From: Siderastrea siderea
Lineage: Eukaryota > Cnidaria > Anthozoa > Scleractinia > Rhizangiidae
Direction: 5' to 3'
NCBI GenBank assembly: GCA_964030785.1
Contig: OZ034970.1
Location: 22,390,634 to 22,454,633, forward strand
Length of the DNA: 64,000 nt
This document shows, one piece after another, positions 24,100 through 34,694 of this stretch. The position numbers and the translations under genes are program-made. The notes under the pieces are model-generated. The model was not told the origin of the DNA and ran no database searches. It was given only the letters and a program-made list of their open reading frames with translations. How positions within the stretch are numbered: position 1 is the stretch's first letter; every line of letters begins with the position of its first letter.

Positions 24100-24781
24100 A
24101 TTACAAGCTGCATATCATTTTGAAACAAAAATCAATGATGTCGTTGGTCATTCTGATCAATGCTCCCAATTTTATTTGTTTTTAAATTTTAACACTTTAT
24201 ATCTGTAGCAATAACTTGACTTTTTTAATCAAACTAGATTATTTTCAAATACGGGAAAGTTAATTATAAGCACTAAATAAACAATCCTCTTACGTGTGCA
24301 CGGGGGAATTCGAACAAGAAGCTGTACAAACGTCGAAAAGAATTAGGTTTTTAATAGAAAACCGCCGAGTAGCTGCCACCTTTCCATCTTTCGCCAATCG
24401 ATATGCTTTTAGTTGACGTACCGATTATTAGACTTGCTTAGTTTAATAGGAACTTTGAACGACAAATATTACAACGTGTACCATGAGAGATAAATTCTAC
24501 TGCGTCACACCACACTACAGACAATCTGATATCACTAAAATTTTGATTTTGCGCCGTAAAATGTAACGCTTAAACATGCATAACAACACTCTCAACAACA
24601 TGTTTCTGCTGAGACTATGTTAATATAAATAGGTATAAAGGAAAATACATTATTTGTATAAGGCGCTTCTCTCTGTTCGCTCTGATTTCAATTATCCGAC
24701 TGGAGTCAAAGGCCACCTACGAAATCTTTTTTGTTCCCTATATAAGTATAGTTATTCACTTACTCGTCTTTTTGTGGTACA

Positions 24782-24854
24782 GACGTCTGAACAATGCGGA
24801 AGATGTCTTATCCCCTTCGAAGAGAAGGCAGCAAATTGGAATTTTCTTCCTGGT
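24782..24854 (+). CDS. Possible isolated plus-strand exon
   Basis: Between a good acceptor (cgtctttttgtggtacag) and gtaggt lies a 73-bp frame reading TSEQCGRCLIPFEEKAANW, with a CxxC pair. It lies inside the inverted-repeat structure on the strand opposite the other exons there. No partners were found, so confidence is low. Confidence 0.15.
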
Positions 24855-25515
24855 AGGTGTAGGTTTTTATCAGTTGTGGAGGCGATAACAGGCTGTCACG
24901 TTGCGTGACATACAAATGCAACCGCAGCCCGTCCGCGAAAATTAGAAAAAGAAAACAGAAAAAGGGAAACGAAAACAAAAACCACAAGAAGAGTGGCAGA
25001 AAACACATTTTCCTAAGAAAATGTTCTCGACTCATCGACAAAACCAAACACACTGAACACTGCCAACCAAAACACTGCCCTTATATCTTGTGTAAATTTT
25101 GAATCCAACGTACAGATTTAATTTATTTGGACAATTTCAGACAACAAATACAACTCGGCATGAGCTCCTGCATCTGCACATGCACACTTAGCGATTCTTG
25201 ACTTTGAATATCGCAAGTCCTCATTCGATTGTTTATAACATTTCCAAAATAATTTGGCTTTTTTCGTACACATATTTTTGTCTTAAAGTTACTGAATTCC
25301 ATTTTTTTTGTAGGCTTTAAGTAGGATTTTGTCAGGTTTCCCAGCAATTTATCAGGTCCTTCAAGCACCTTTTGCGGTCAAAGTAATAACAGGAATGTTC
25401 AAGCCTAAACGGTTAGGCTATCACAATTCGACTCTCTTAGTAACTGTTAGACTTGCTACAAGTCGCTCGTTTTTTCTCGGAGGACAAAACAGATGTTTAG
25501 CAGGTGATTGCAAAA

Positions 25516-25634
25516 CTGGTGTGCGACAAATGCAGACTTGCAGACTTGCAGAATTGTAGACTTATAGGGCCTGCAGACTTTGTGACGTTTAGTTAAATTA
25601 TGTGAAGTCTGCAGTCTGCATTTGTCGCACACCG
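25516..25634. mobile_element. Small foldback MITE
   Basis: GGTGTGCGACAAATGCAGACT at one end is mirrored by AGTCTGCATTTGTCGCACACC at the other (with a short insertion in the right arm), enclosing about 70 bp with further gcagactt repeats. Confidence 0.6.
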
Positions 25635-25866
25635 TTGCAAAACGTGCTCTGCATATGTGCATGTGTTGGGCGGTGAACGATGTTTAGATGATTGCGCGCG
25701 GAATATTTGTGTGTGTTGCGCGTGATGTGATGAAATAACAAGTACCAGCCGCCATTTTACTTCACGCGCGCGGATTGCGCGCGCGTCCTCCATAGCAGTT
25801 AGAACGAGCGACTTGGGAAACTTGGAGCAATTTGCTTGTGTTTAACTTGTATCCGTTGTACCATAC

Positions 25867-26690
25867 CTGTGTTGCTTCTTTTTCGCTGCTTTCAGAGCTT
25901 TCTTTATCTAGGGGTGTTTCAGCGACAGGAGACAACTTGCTTGGACCAGCGGTTTTCAACAGTTCTTGCAAATGCTCTCTGCAGCGCTTGCATATTGCTA
26001 AACCCATGAGATATAAAAAGTAAAAGATGGATAAATATTAGCTGAAATAGTTCATTTACATGATTTTTTGATAGATATAACTGCTTGAACATTATCTAAC
26101 AAAAACGGCTAAAATACCTTACACTACCTATCATGTTTAAACTATGAGTCATTTAATGTTGAAAAGATTACTTACGAGATCCAACAGGATGAAGTTCCCT
26201 GGCTTTATTAGAGACAAACGAAGATTCGTTACTGTTCATCCCTCGGTCACCTTTCACTGTTGAAGATTTGTGTCCTGCCACTTCATCTGGAACACAACAT
26301 CTCACTTTTCCACTCCTCTAACGAAGACCGTACGTACTTCTCAGACTTCTCACGGTGGTGTGGGCAAATAGTCAGCGATTAAGTGGGACATCTCTACTGA
26401 GAATATACCTGAAGGAGAAGCAAAGAAGTGCACAGTGCCGCCCATTAATAAATGCATCTTCTAAATCCTCCAAAGACACAAAGAGGAGGTGCGAGTTCGC
26501 TTAAAGGAAAACTTTACCTGCTCTCACCAATAACAGCGTTCATCCGCGCCGACTTTAAGTGATTTAAGATGAGGGTAACGTCCTTTGTGCATTCTCTCAG
26601 GGTGACACATTGCAAATCTTGTGCATTTCTGGAGCTTGATCCACATGGCGTAGTGCAGTTGAATAAGGACGAAAAGCTACTAGATGCCAT
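25867..26690 (-). CDS. Unknown Cys-rich protein, three phase-consistent exons (partial, 3' end not found)
   Basis: Exons 26528-26690, 26176-26286 and 25867-25997 join in frame (phase 1, 1, then 0) to give 135 residues. The start is MASSSFSSLFNCTTPCG at 26690 in a good context (atATGGC). Next comes LQCVTLRECTKDVTLILNHLK, then a Ser-rich linker, then PICKRCREHLQELL, then an acidic Ser-rich tail (DKESSESSEKE). The CxxxC and CxxC pairs suggest a zinc-binding module. Donors gtgaga, gtaagt and gtatgg and their acceptors look sound. I do not recognise the family. It lies between the long inverted arms, so it may be the element's own gene or a captured host gene. Further exons towards 24.1 kb were not found. 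Confidence 0.5.
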
Positions 26691-26800
26691 ATTAGCAAAC
26701 TGACGTTGATGCTCGATAGTACAAGTATTGAGAAATGTAGCAATGAAGTTTCGAACTGGCGCGATTTGTTTGCTTTTTTCATTAGCTGAGTAGACCGTGT

Positions 26801-26916
26801 TTTCCTTTTTCATTCGTGGGTTTGACTGCCAAGAAGACGTATTTGTTTTGATTTTGTCCCACAAAAACAAAACAAATACGTCTTCTTGTCAGTCAAACCC
26901 ACGAATGAAAAAGGAA
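26801..26916. repeat. Strong hairpin: 49-50-bp arms, 17-bp loop
   Basis: TTTCCTTTTTCATTCGTGGG...GTATTTGTTTTG is mirrored almost perfectly after a 17-bp loop, with a single one-base length difference between the arms. It lies about 110-226 bp upstream of the start codon at 26690, in the presumed 5' region of the unknown Cys-rich gene. Confidence 0.75.
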
Positions 26917-28913
26917 AGTTTTTTTTTTTGCTCCTGCAACAAGCTGCCATCGCTAGTTCGCATCACTTGTTTTTGATTTTTATTCTCTTCATTTTTATTA
27001 TTGTTCTGGCTAAAAAAATCTTTCCTAGCGTATAAACCATTTTTGTGAAAAATGTTCAGCTACTCGGGTAAGAAAAAGGTCACTTTTCACGCAAATATTG
27101 ACATAGGATTTCCTGGCCATTTTCCCGCACAAGTATATCACGTTTCATTTGTCACGCAATGTGACGTCTTGTTGCCACGATTTAAATAGCATTTCTTGCA
27201 CATGTTCCATCTTTCCTTTGCGAGGAAACCAATGTCTTCAGCAACTTTAGCACAAACATCCAGCCTTAAAACAAGTAAGTCAGCTTTTTACGATTTTTAG
27301 TCGAACTAAGGCTACAGAATTACACGAAGACAAATTACGGGCGAACGATACTGTATGCAAATGTGTTTATAGAATAGGACGAGATAGCTATAGACCAAAT
27401 CATTTTCTCAGAAAGTGACTGGAAGCTTATAATCAGGACTGTGTGATTGAAGCTAAATTATCACTGCACACTTCGACGTGTAAGGGTGCAAATACATCTC
27501 GAATTTACGTGCACAATTCGTTTTCGCTGCTTTCGCGTTCGAATACAGTTTATTTATTTACCGACGGTTTTGCTGAAACCCTCCACAGCCAACAACACTG
27601 ATTTTCATTTCAAAATTCCTCGAACGGACAACGCCTGATTAAGACGTCAGCTTAAAATGTATAAAAAGTCGCTGAAATGGGAAATAAGCGAGTCAGCGAC
27701 GTTCAAACTATACCTTATAGAGCATTTTCAGCAAGGCGATCTTTTATGCCTCACACGCACGTGTAAGCAATTTGAATTGTTTATTCAGTACTTCACATTT
27801 TCTGTATTTGAAAATATAAATCTGGTTTCACTGAGAAACAAAGACAGGCTATTGCAACAATTGAAAATTGTTAAATTAAACAAATACAAATGGGATCGCT
27901 GACCAATACTGTTGTGCTTTGCTTCAAAACGAAGTGCCGCTTGTAAAATGAGAACAACAGAGAAAACGGCGAAATGTGTGAAAATGGGCTCTACGTTTTT
28001 GCCTCTAGCGTGCTTGCTTTTGACGGGCCAAACTAACCATTTCAGTATGATAAAGAAGAATAATTCTCCGTTCGATAGTATCCCTTTTTGGCCTCTAGAT
28101 ACGTATACCCCCAGCGCTGTGATCTTCCGAAATAAGGTAAAATTTGATGAATCAACTGAAGAGCGAACGTTTTTTTTTTTTTAAGCGTGTGGATAGCAAA
28201 CAAAAATTGTTAACATGGCAATAAAATATAGTTTAAAAGGAAGTCCAAGGGATGAATAACAAATGGCAAAAAAGTGAATTTAGTTTGAGCTTTTGTTGTC
28301 ATGTTCTGGCGAGTTGAAAATACGCTAATTTGCATAATTTACCTCGGCCTTCGACGGCGGTTGGGCAGCGTTTCGAACTTTGCCCGTTTTTGTCAAAATG
28401 AAGACTCGCTGGAACTTTTGGGTATCATTTTTTAAAAAGGTTCACCAAAAGGGTCTTTTTGGTGTAGAAAACGAAAATTCGAATTTTCGCTTCCTGACCG
28501 CGGATTCTCGAAAGTTACAGACTGTGGCTCTTAAATTCTTCCAGTTTGGAATAGAGGTTAAGCTATATTTAATTAACATAGGCAGAAATCATGTTTGCTT
28601 GTTTTTTTTTTGCAAGTAATGTTTCGGGGGTTATTTACAACCAAATGACAACTCTTCAATGCATTTTAATTTCTTAGAAACGCAGTGATAATGCTCATTT
28701 AGGTTTTACATTTGCACTTTCTTAGAACAATGCCTCTAAACTAGATCACCCTTATAATTTCCTGCTTTGCCACAAGTACACACGTACAAAAACCTTGTTT
28801 CCAACAAACCTTAATTTAAAACCAATAAAATAGTTAAACAATTTAAAATAAGTTTCCCTCTCTTTAGCTCAATGCGGCGGGGCTCTAGTTTCCGTGAAGC
28901 TTACACGAGGTAT

Positions 28914-31900
28914 TTAACACTTGTTACAGCTCTTCTTACACTGTTCTCGCATGAAATCCACATTCTTGTCGCACTCTCCAAGTTTTGCCCACAGTCCACA
29001 TTTAACGTGGTTGTCTCCACAGGCTTAAAAAGAAATAAAGCAAAAATCAAAACCATTCTTAAGCATTTATAAGCTGTTTCCAGAGCCCTGCGATAGCGAC
29101 AGCGGGTCATATATCTAAAAAGAAGGCGCGCTTTTCTCATAATTCAGCATTACCCTGGATGAGTCTTAAACTTATTACTATATAAGTAGCACGCGCATGC
29201 TCTGATTAGTTCACTACAGTTAGGCTAAAAGCTACTATTCTTGGATTGTCTACATTATAAATTCCTTTTAATTACTCTGTGAGTTCAAGTACAAAGAGAC
29301 TGACAGAAATAATTGTTAAACTTACCGTAAAAACTTTAGTTTGATTTTCCCTCTTCAAGTAGACTGAACGCCAAATTTTAAGGGAAGGTACGTTTTTCTT
29401 GAGGGGGGAGGGCTGGGGCCTCAGAGGGAAGGGTCATCAGTGAAAGTGAGCACCAAAAGGGGAGGGCCATACCTCATGTGAGCTATTCAAGGGAGGGTCA
29501 CACATCTTTTCCAGAATTTTTTAATGAAACTTTTTGTGATGTTGCTTTTCATTTTTCTTGTAGATTAAGATTTTCTTTTCACCTACTTTGATTTAATTTG
29601 GTGTTTTATTATAGGTACTAGGTTACATTTCTACATGTATATTATGCCATGGCACATAGTTTTTCTCGGAGGACTTGTGTCCTTTTCTCGGCCGTCCGTA
29701 TCGAGAAGTACTTGACTCAGGTATCGTTTCTTCAGCTTCTTGCTGTTGGCTATCCACTGCCTGATCTCCTGAGTCGTTTAGTTCTGTCGGAAATGTAGGA
29801 AATATTTGTTTTTGAGAGGCAGATTTCGCATGCTAAACAAATAAACCTTTCTGTTAAAATAACCAACAGCAATCCCGGCTATTCGGAGAAAGAAGCGCGT
29901 GTATTTTGCCTTAGCTATTTTATGTTCAAAACTTTTATAATACTCAAATGCTTCCATATTCAAACTTCAGCTATAAAATGTGAATATCCCACACTGATTG
30001 TTCGCATTTTCCTTGTTTCAGCGCGCACACGTTCAATATCGAGATATATTCATATTCAAACACTTTAAGTTCACAAGCGAAACGTTCTGAGGTTTCTACA
30101 GCATGGAACATACCATGTAGTAGTGAGGGGAGGGTCGCACTTTTGTCAGTCACCTAAAGGTGGGGGGTCAGGAGTTTTTTATTAAAACGCAAGGGAGGGC
30201 CAACACTTTTTTGGGAAAAAATACCAAAATTCCCCAGCCCTCCCCCCCAAGAAAAAACGTACCTTCCCTAACCATTTCCTCTCTACATAAGGTCCCTGCC
30301 CCCTACCCTTAGATGTTAGGCCAAGAGCAGGTGTTGACAATAAACGCGCCTCCACTCCAAAAAACATTTTTGTTTTTACACGCTGCCTGCGCGTTCATTA
30401 TATCCTAAGCACCAAGCATAAACAACTCACCACAAACATGGCAGCTTCTGACACAGTTGTCAAGCATCCAATCCTTGTTAGCAATACATTCTTCTTTCTG
30501 GGCCCATTCACGACATCTCCAATGCTTGTCTTCACAAACTGGAAAAAAAAATTGATTGAGTAAGCACTGACCGCCATTCGTGTTCCTTTGCACGTGTAAT
30601 CGTTACCCCCGGAGGACTCCCCAAACAGCGTTAGGAGGCTGGTCACCGAAGGAAAATTTGAGAGAGATCTCTAAAAGCTTCGTTTTTTCGAACTAACACC
30701 TTAGGACGTACAAGACCACGAATTGTAGGCACAAAGTTGTGGTTATGACACCGTCATTTTCATCGGGAATCCATGCTGGATTCGATATAGAAGCCCATAA
30801 TTACTCGAAAGACTCTTAGAATTCAAAACACATCCAGCAACTTAATGATAGCATCCAGCAAATTGATGATACAGTAATATATTGTTCCACTTTTGTATCA
30901 TTTTACTATACAAGGGTAAGAGAACGCGCAAAATATGCCAGCGTATTACACTGTACAATTCCGGTTTGACCGGATTTTTGTTTAAGGAGGACGAAGCTAA
31001 AACAAAATGCAGTGGAATAATAAACCTCTTATTCGGTTTTTTGGTCGACAATACGAGCGGACATTTTATTCATTGCTAGCATTGCAAATACTATGGAAAT
31101 CGTAAAATATCTGCGCATATTATCTACCTGTTTTCATTTGGTTAAACAGTCATCTAAAATACTTAGGGCTAAGCACGGATGTTACTAAAACGGGGATGGG
31201 GAATGGGGAATGGGGAATGGGGAATGGGGAATGAGAAATTGTGGTCAGCGGTAATACCTAAAAAATTACGTTGGAGTCTGCGCAGTACGGCGAAGAGACG
31301 AGGACTGCACGTGGTAAGCGAAAGATGGAAGGTAAGAATATTTACCTGCAGTTTTTCCCGAGTTTTCGGAATTACGGAGTTTCTCTTTATTAAAATTAAC
31401 CACAACTATTGATTTGCAGGCAGTGAGAGTGACGATGATGTTAAGGATCACGAGTTAATCGTTATCGACAGGTTGGTGTAAAAAGATTCGTATCACTTTG
31501 AGTACAGTCGCTTCGAGTGTTATTACTGAAAACTACGAGTAAATGTTCTCTCTATTTTGACGTTTTAGCGACGAAACAGTGGCAGAAGATGATTCTATGT
31601 TTGCAATTGCGAGAATGAATCTTTGTCTAAGGTATGAAAACGTAGAATGCGGCTTCGAAATTTCAACCGACAGCTGATGAATTATTAGAGCACTTGCTAT
31701 CGAATTTCGAATTGATTTTAATGGCGTTCATATTTGAGTTACAATCTAGGTTCATTTATGGTTTGCAGAAAGAACTGAGTGAAGTGACTAGAACATTGAG
31801 CTATTCTCCATGCTTCTTCTCTGGGGTATTTTCTTTTTAGTTGAAGAACAGCTTAACATTGCAGTCACATCACTCAGTTCTTTCTGCAAACCATAAATGA

Positions 31901-34224
31901 ATCTAGATTGTAACTCAAATATGAACGCCATTAAAATCAACTCAAAATTCGATGGCAAGTGCTCTAACAGTTAAGCAGCGGTCTGTTGAAATTTTCAAGC
32001 CGTATTCTACGTTTTAATACCATTGACAAAGATTCATTCTCGCCAGTTTAAAACTTAGAATCATCTTCTGTCACTGTTTCATCGCTATAACGTCAAAATA
32101 CACAGAACATTTACTCGTAGTTTTGATATTAACACTCGAAGCGACTGTACTCAAAGGGATACGAATCGTTTTACACCAACCTGTCGATAACGATTAACTC
32201 GTGATCCTAAACATTATCGTCATTCTCACTGCCTGCAAATCAATAGTTGTGGTTAATTTTAAAATGACAAACATAACAGCAAGGCTGATCTGACTACGTA
32301 GAAAGATTTGACTCTGCAATAATTCCAAAAACTCGGGAAAAACTGACAGATAAATATTCTTACCTTCCATCTTTCGCTTACCACGTGCAGTCCTCGTCTC
32401 TTTGCCGTACTGCACAGACTCCAGCATAATTTTTAGGTATTACCGCTGACCAAAATTTCTCATTCCCCATTCCCCATTCCCCATTCCCCGTTTTAGTAAC
32501 ATCCGGCTAAGCACTGATCAATTGTATTAAAACTTAAGTCGTCTCTACACACAATGATTGATTGATTGATTGATTGATTCATTGATAGTTTTATTGATTG
32601 ATTGATAATAATATTAATAATAATGAATTTATAGAGCGCTATTTCTATTGCTATCCAATAGCGCTCTACAATAATTTTAAAATGTCACCAATAAAATTGA
32701 TAAAAACGTAAAAATATCTGAAACATGAGAAAAATAAACTAACTAATAAAATAACTAAGCTGTAAAAATGAAAAAAACTAAGAATCATTAAAACCTTTAA
32801 ATGAAACTAACTAATTAACTAACTAATTGATTTAGCTGAAAGGCTATGTCAGCAAATCTTATGTTATTAAACATGTTTAAAATTTAACTTTATAATTTAA
32901 GAGTCAACAGATTTATTACCACACGTCCCACAGCTCAAAGCACATTGATGTGTCATAAAAGCTGGATTCTTCGAACACTCTCCCATCTTCATCCAAATAG
33001 GACACTGTTTCTCGTCACTATCCTTACACATAGCAGGCCGTCTGTTGTCTTAAAGGTGAACATCAATTAAGAAAACAAATATGTTACTAAAAAACGAACC
33101 TTGCAAAGGAGACGACCAGGGGAGTCAACAGTTTTTCTTCCATCTTTCCATGTTAAGGAAAACACGACATGATGGCTCACTTTGCGTTATCATACGTGAT
33201 GTAACGTCATGTTGGGCTATGTAATTATTTTATATTAAATTTGACCACAGAGTAAAATGACAGTTATCCTGGAAAAATGGGGGGCGGGGTGGGGGGGGGG
33301 GGGGGGGCTTAGCGTTATCGAATATTCATTTAAAAAGAAGTAATAAAGAACAAAGGAAAAACAAATTTTAATTTACACGTGTTCTTGATTGAAATCAGAA
33401 TTAAATTCTGTTTTAAATATTCAGCAATGAAGGAGAATATCTGTGCTGCACGCCCATCACTGACCTGATGAAGGAGTTACTGCACCCGTCGGTGGATCTG
33501 GCATGAGAAAAAAAAGAAGCATATAGTTTATTTAACTGTTGTTTCCTTAGAATGGTGCAAAAAAAGGTAATTTTGGTGGAAGCTGTGAAAAATTTTGTCC
33601 AGATAGATCCAGAGATGGTAAAAAAATGGTGAATCGAATTTTAACGTCATATTGTGGGGAGTAGTAGCCTTAAAATCTCCCGAGCCAGGGTCTCATGTGT
33701 AAGCCGCCTGACGTCCAGGTCGAAGTGAAATTTGGAAAATCAACACACATGGCACCCACTGGAACTGAAGGCAGGTCACAGAGGTGGGAGGCGAGTGCTC
33801 TCACCACTAAGCCAACTTGCTCCCAAGAAAGTGCATTGAATATGATGTAATGGAATGAAGTTTGATGCATTGGGGCACAATGTAATGTAATGTAATGTAA
33901 TGTAATGTAATGTAATGTAATGTAATGTAATGCAAGCTAGGGTAGCGTATATATCATGAACACTGAGGATGTGATCGGGCGTCAACTTCCAGTCAGCTTT
34001 GGTCGGCACTGGATGCCGCTATCATTCCGTCTATGATTTATCCACCCACTCTACCCTTGAAATGTGAGAGAAAGGATCGGATCAGATCGGATCAAATCCG
34101 GTGAAGATCGAATAAGTAAGTGGATGACGTGAGATCACATGGCTGAGGAAGGGCGGCGCAGAAGAAAAAGAGGAAGAATAAGTAGTAGTAGTAGTAGTAG
34201 TAGAAGAAGAAGAAGAAGAAGAAG

Positions 34225-34255
<31 letters not shown>

Positions 34256-34630
34256 GCAACAACGAAACCAAAAACAACAATAAACAAGACGAAGTACTTA
34301 CGGCAAACTTGGCAGCTATTCTTACAGTACACACGCATGTATGCACGATTGTTTTCACAACCGTTAGGCTGCATAGCCCACACCGGACAGTTTTCATTAT
34401 CGTCTTTACATTCTGTTGTTTTGGAAAGAAAAACGAAACGAATACAAGAGATTAAAGAAGCCTCCTGTTTCCACCAGAGAAGGTAGAATAGGTTAAGGTC
34501 AAAAGTTCAGCGTTTATCCTACCACAAGTGTCGCAGCTCCTTGCACAATGTTTGTTCATAAAGTTAGCAGTTGTCGTACAGTGCCCGGCGGCCTTCCATT
34601 TGGAACAAGACACATAGTCGTCCTGACAGA
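28914..34630 (-). CDS. Astacin gene exons 14-19: five ShKT domains and Pro/Thr/Ser mini-exon
   Basis: Exons 14, 15, 17, 18 and 19 each encode one six-cysteine ShKT module of 35-36 residues with phase-1 borders. The last one ends with the sixth Cys directly followed by TAA. Exon 16 (33465-33497) is 33 bp and encodes a short PPTGAVTPSS-type linker with good splice signals; it may be optional, since skipping it keeps the frame. ShKT modules occur in ion-channel toxins and in many non-toxic secreted enzymes. Lys-Tyr dyads needed for channel block were not evident, so a binding or localisation role is more likely than channel block. Confidence 0.85.
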
Positions 34631-34636
34631 CTGGGG

Positions 34637-34694
<58 letters not shown>

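Larger units (their letters stand above)
23513..28534. mobile_element. 5-kb structure with long inverted arms, probable DNA transposon or inverted duplication
   Basis: The left arm 23513-24127 and right arm 27918-28534 are inverted copies about 615 bp long with scattered differences and a few indels. The outer borders are TTAAGAGCC and GGCTCTTAA, which could be a TTAA target. Each arm carries, pointing outward, a frame starting MRTTEKTAKCVKMGSTFLP; it is open for 80 codons on the left and for a similar length with an altered end on the right. The 3.8-kb centre contains a spliced minus-strand gene of unknown function. No transposase core was recognised. Confidence 0.6.

Noticed and set aside
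33670..33870. tRNA-like or SINE-derived sequence with box-like motifs in an astacin intron
   Set aside because: The minus strand reads like a tRNA-derived SINE fragment in places, but I could not fold a cloverleaf or find clear A and B boxes.
34092..34486. Long frames on both strands rich in Leu/Val, Phe/Tyr or Arg/Thr
   Set aside because: They are translations of the AGT/AGA/ACA microsatellite; the only real coding sequence here is the ShKT exon at 34302-34412.
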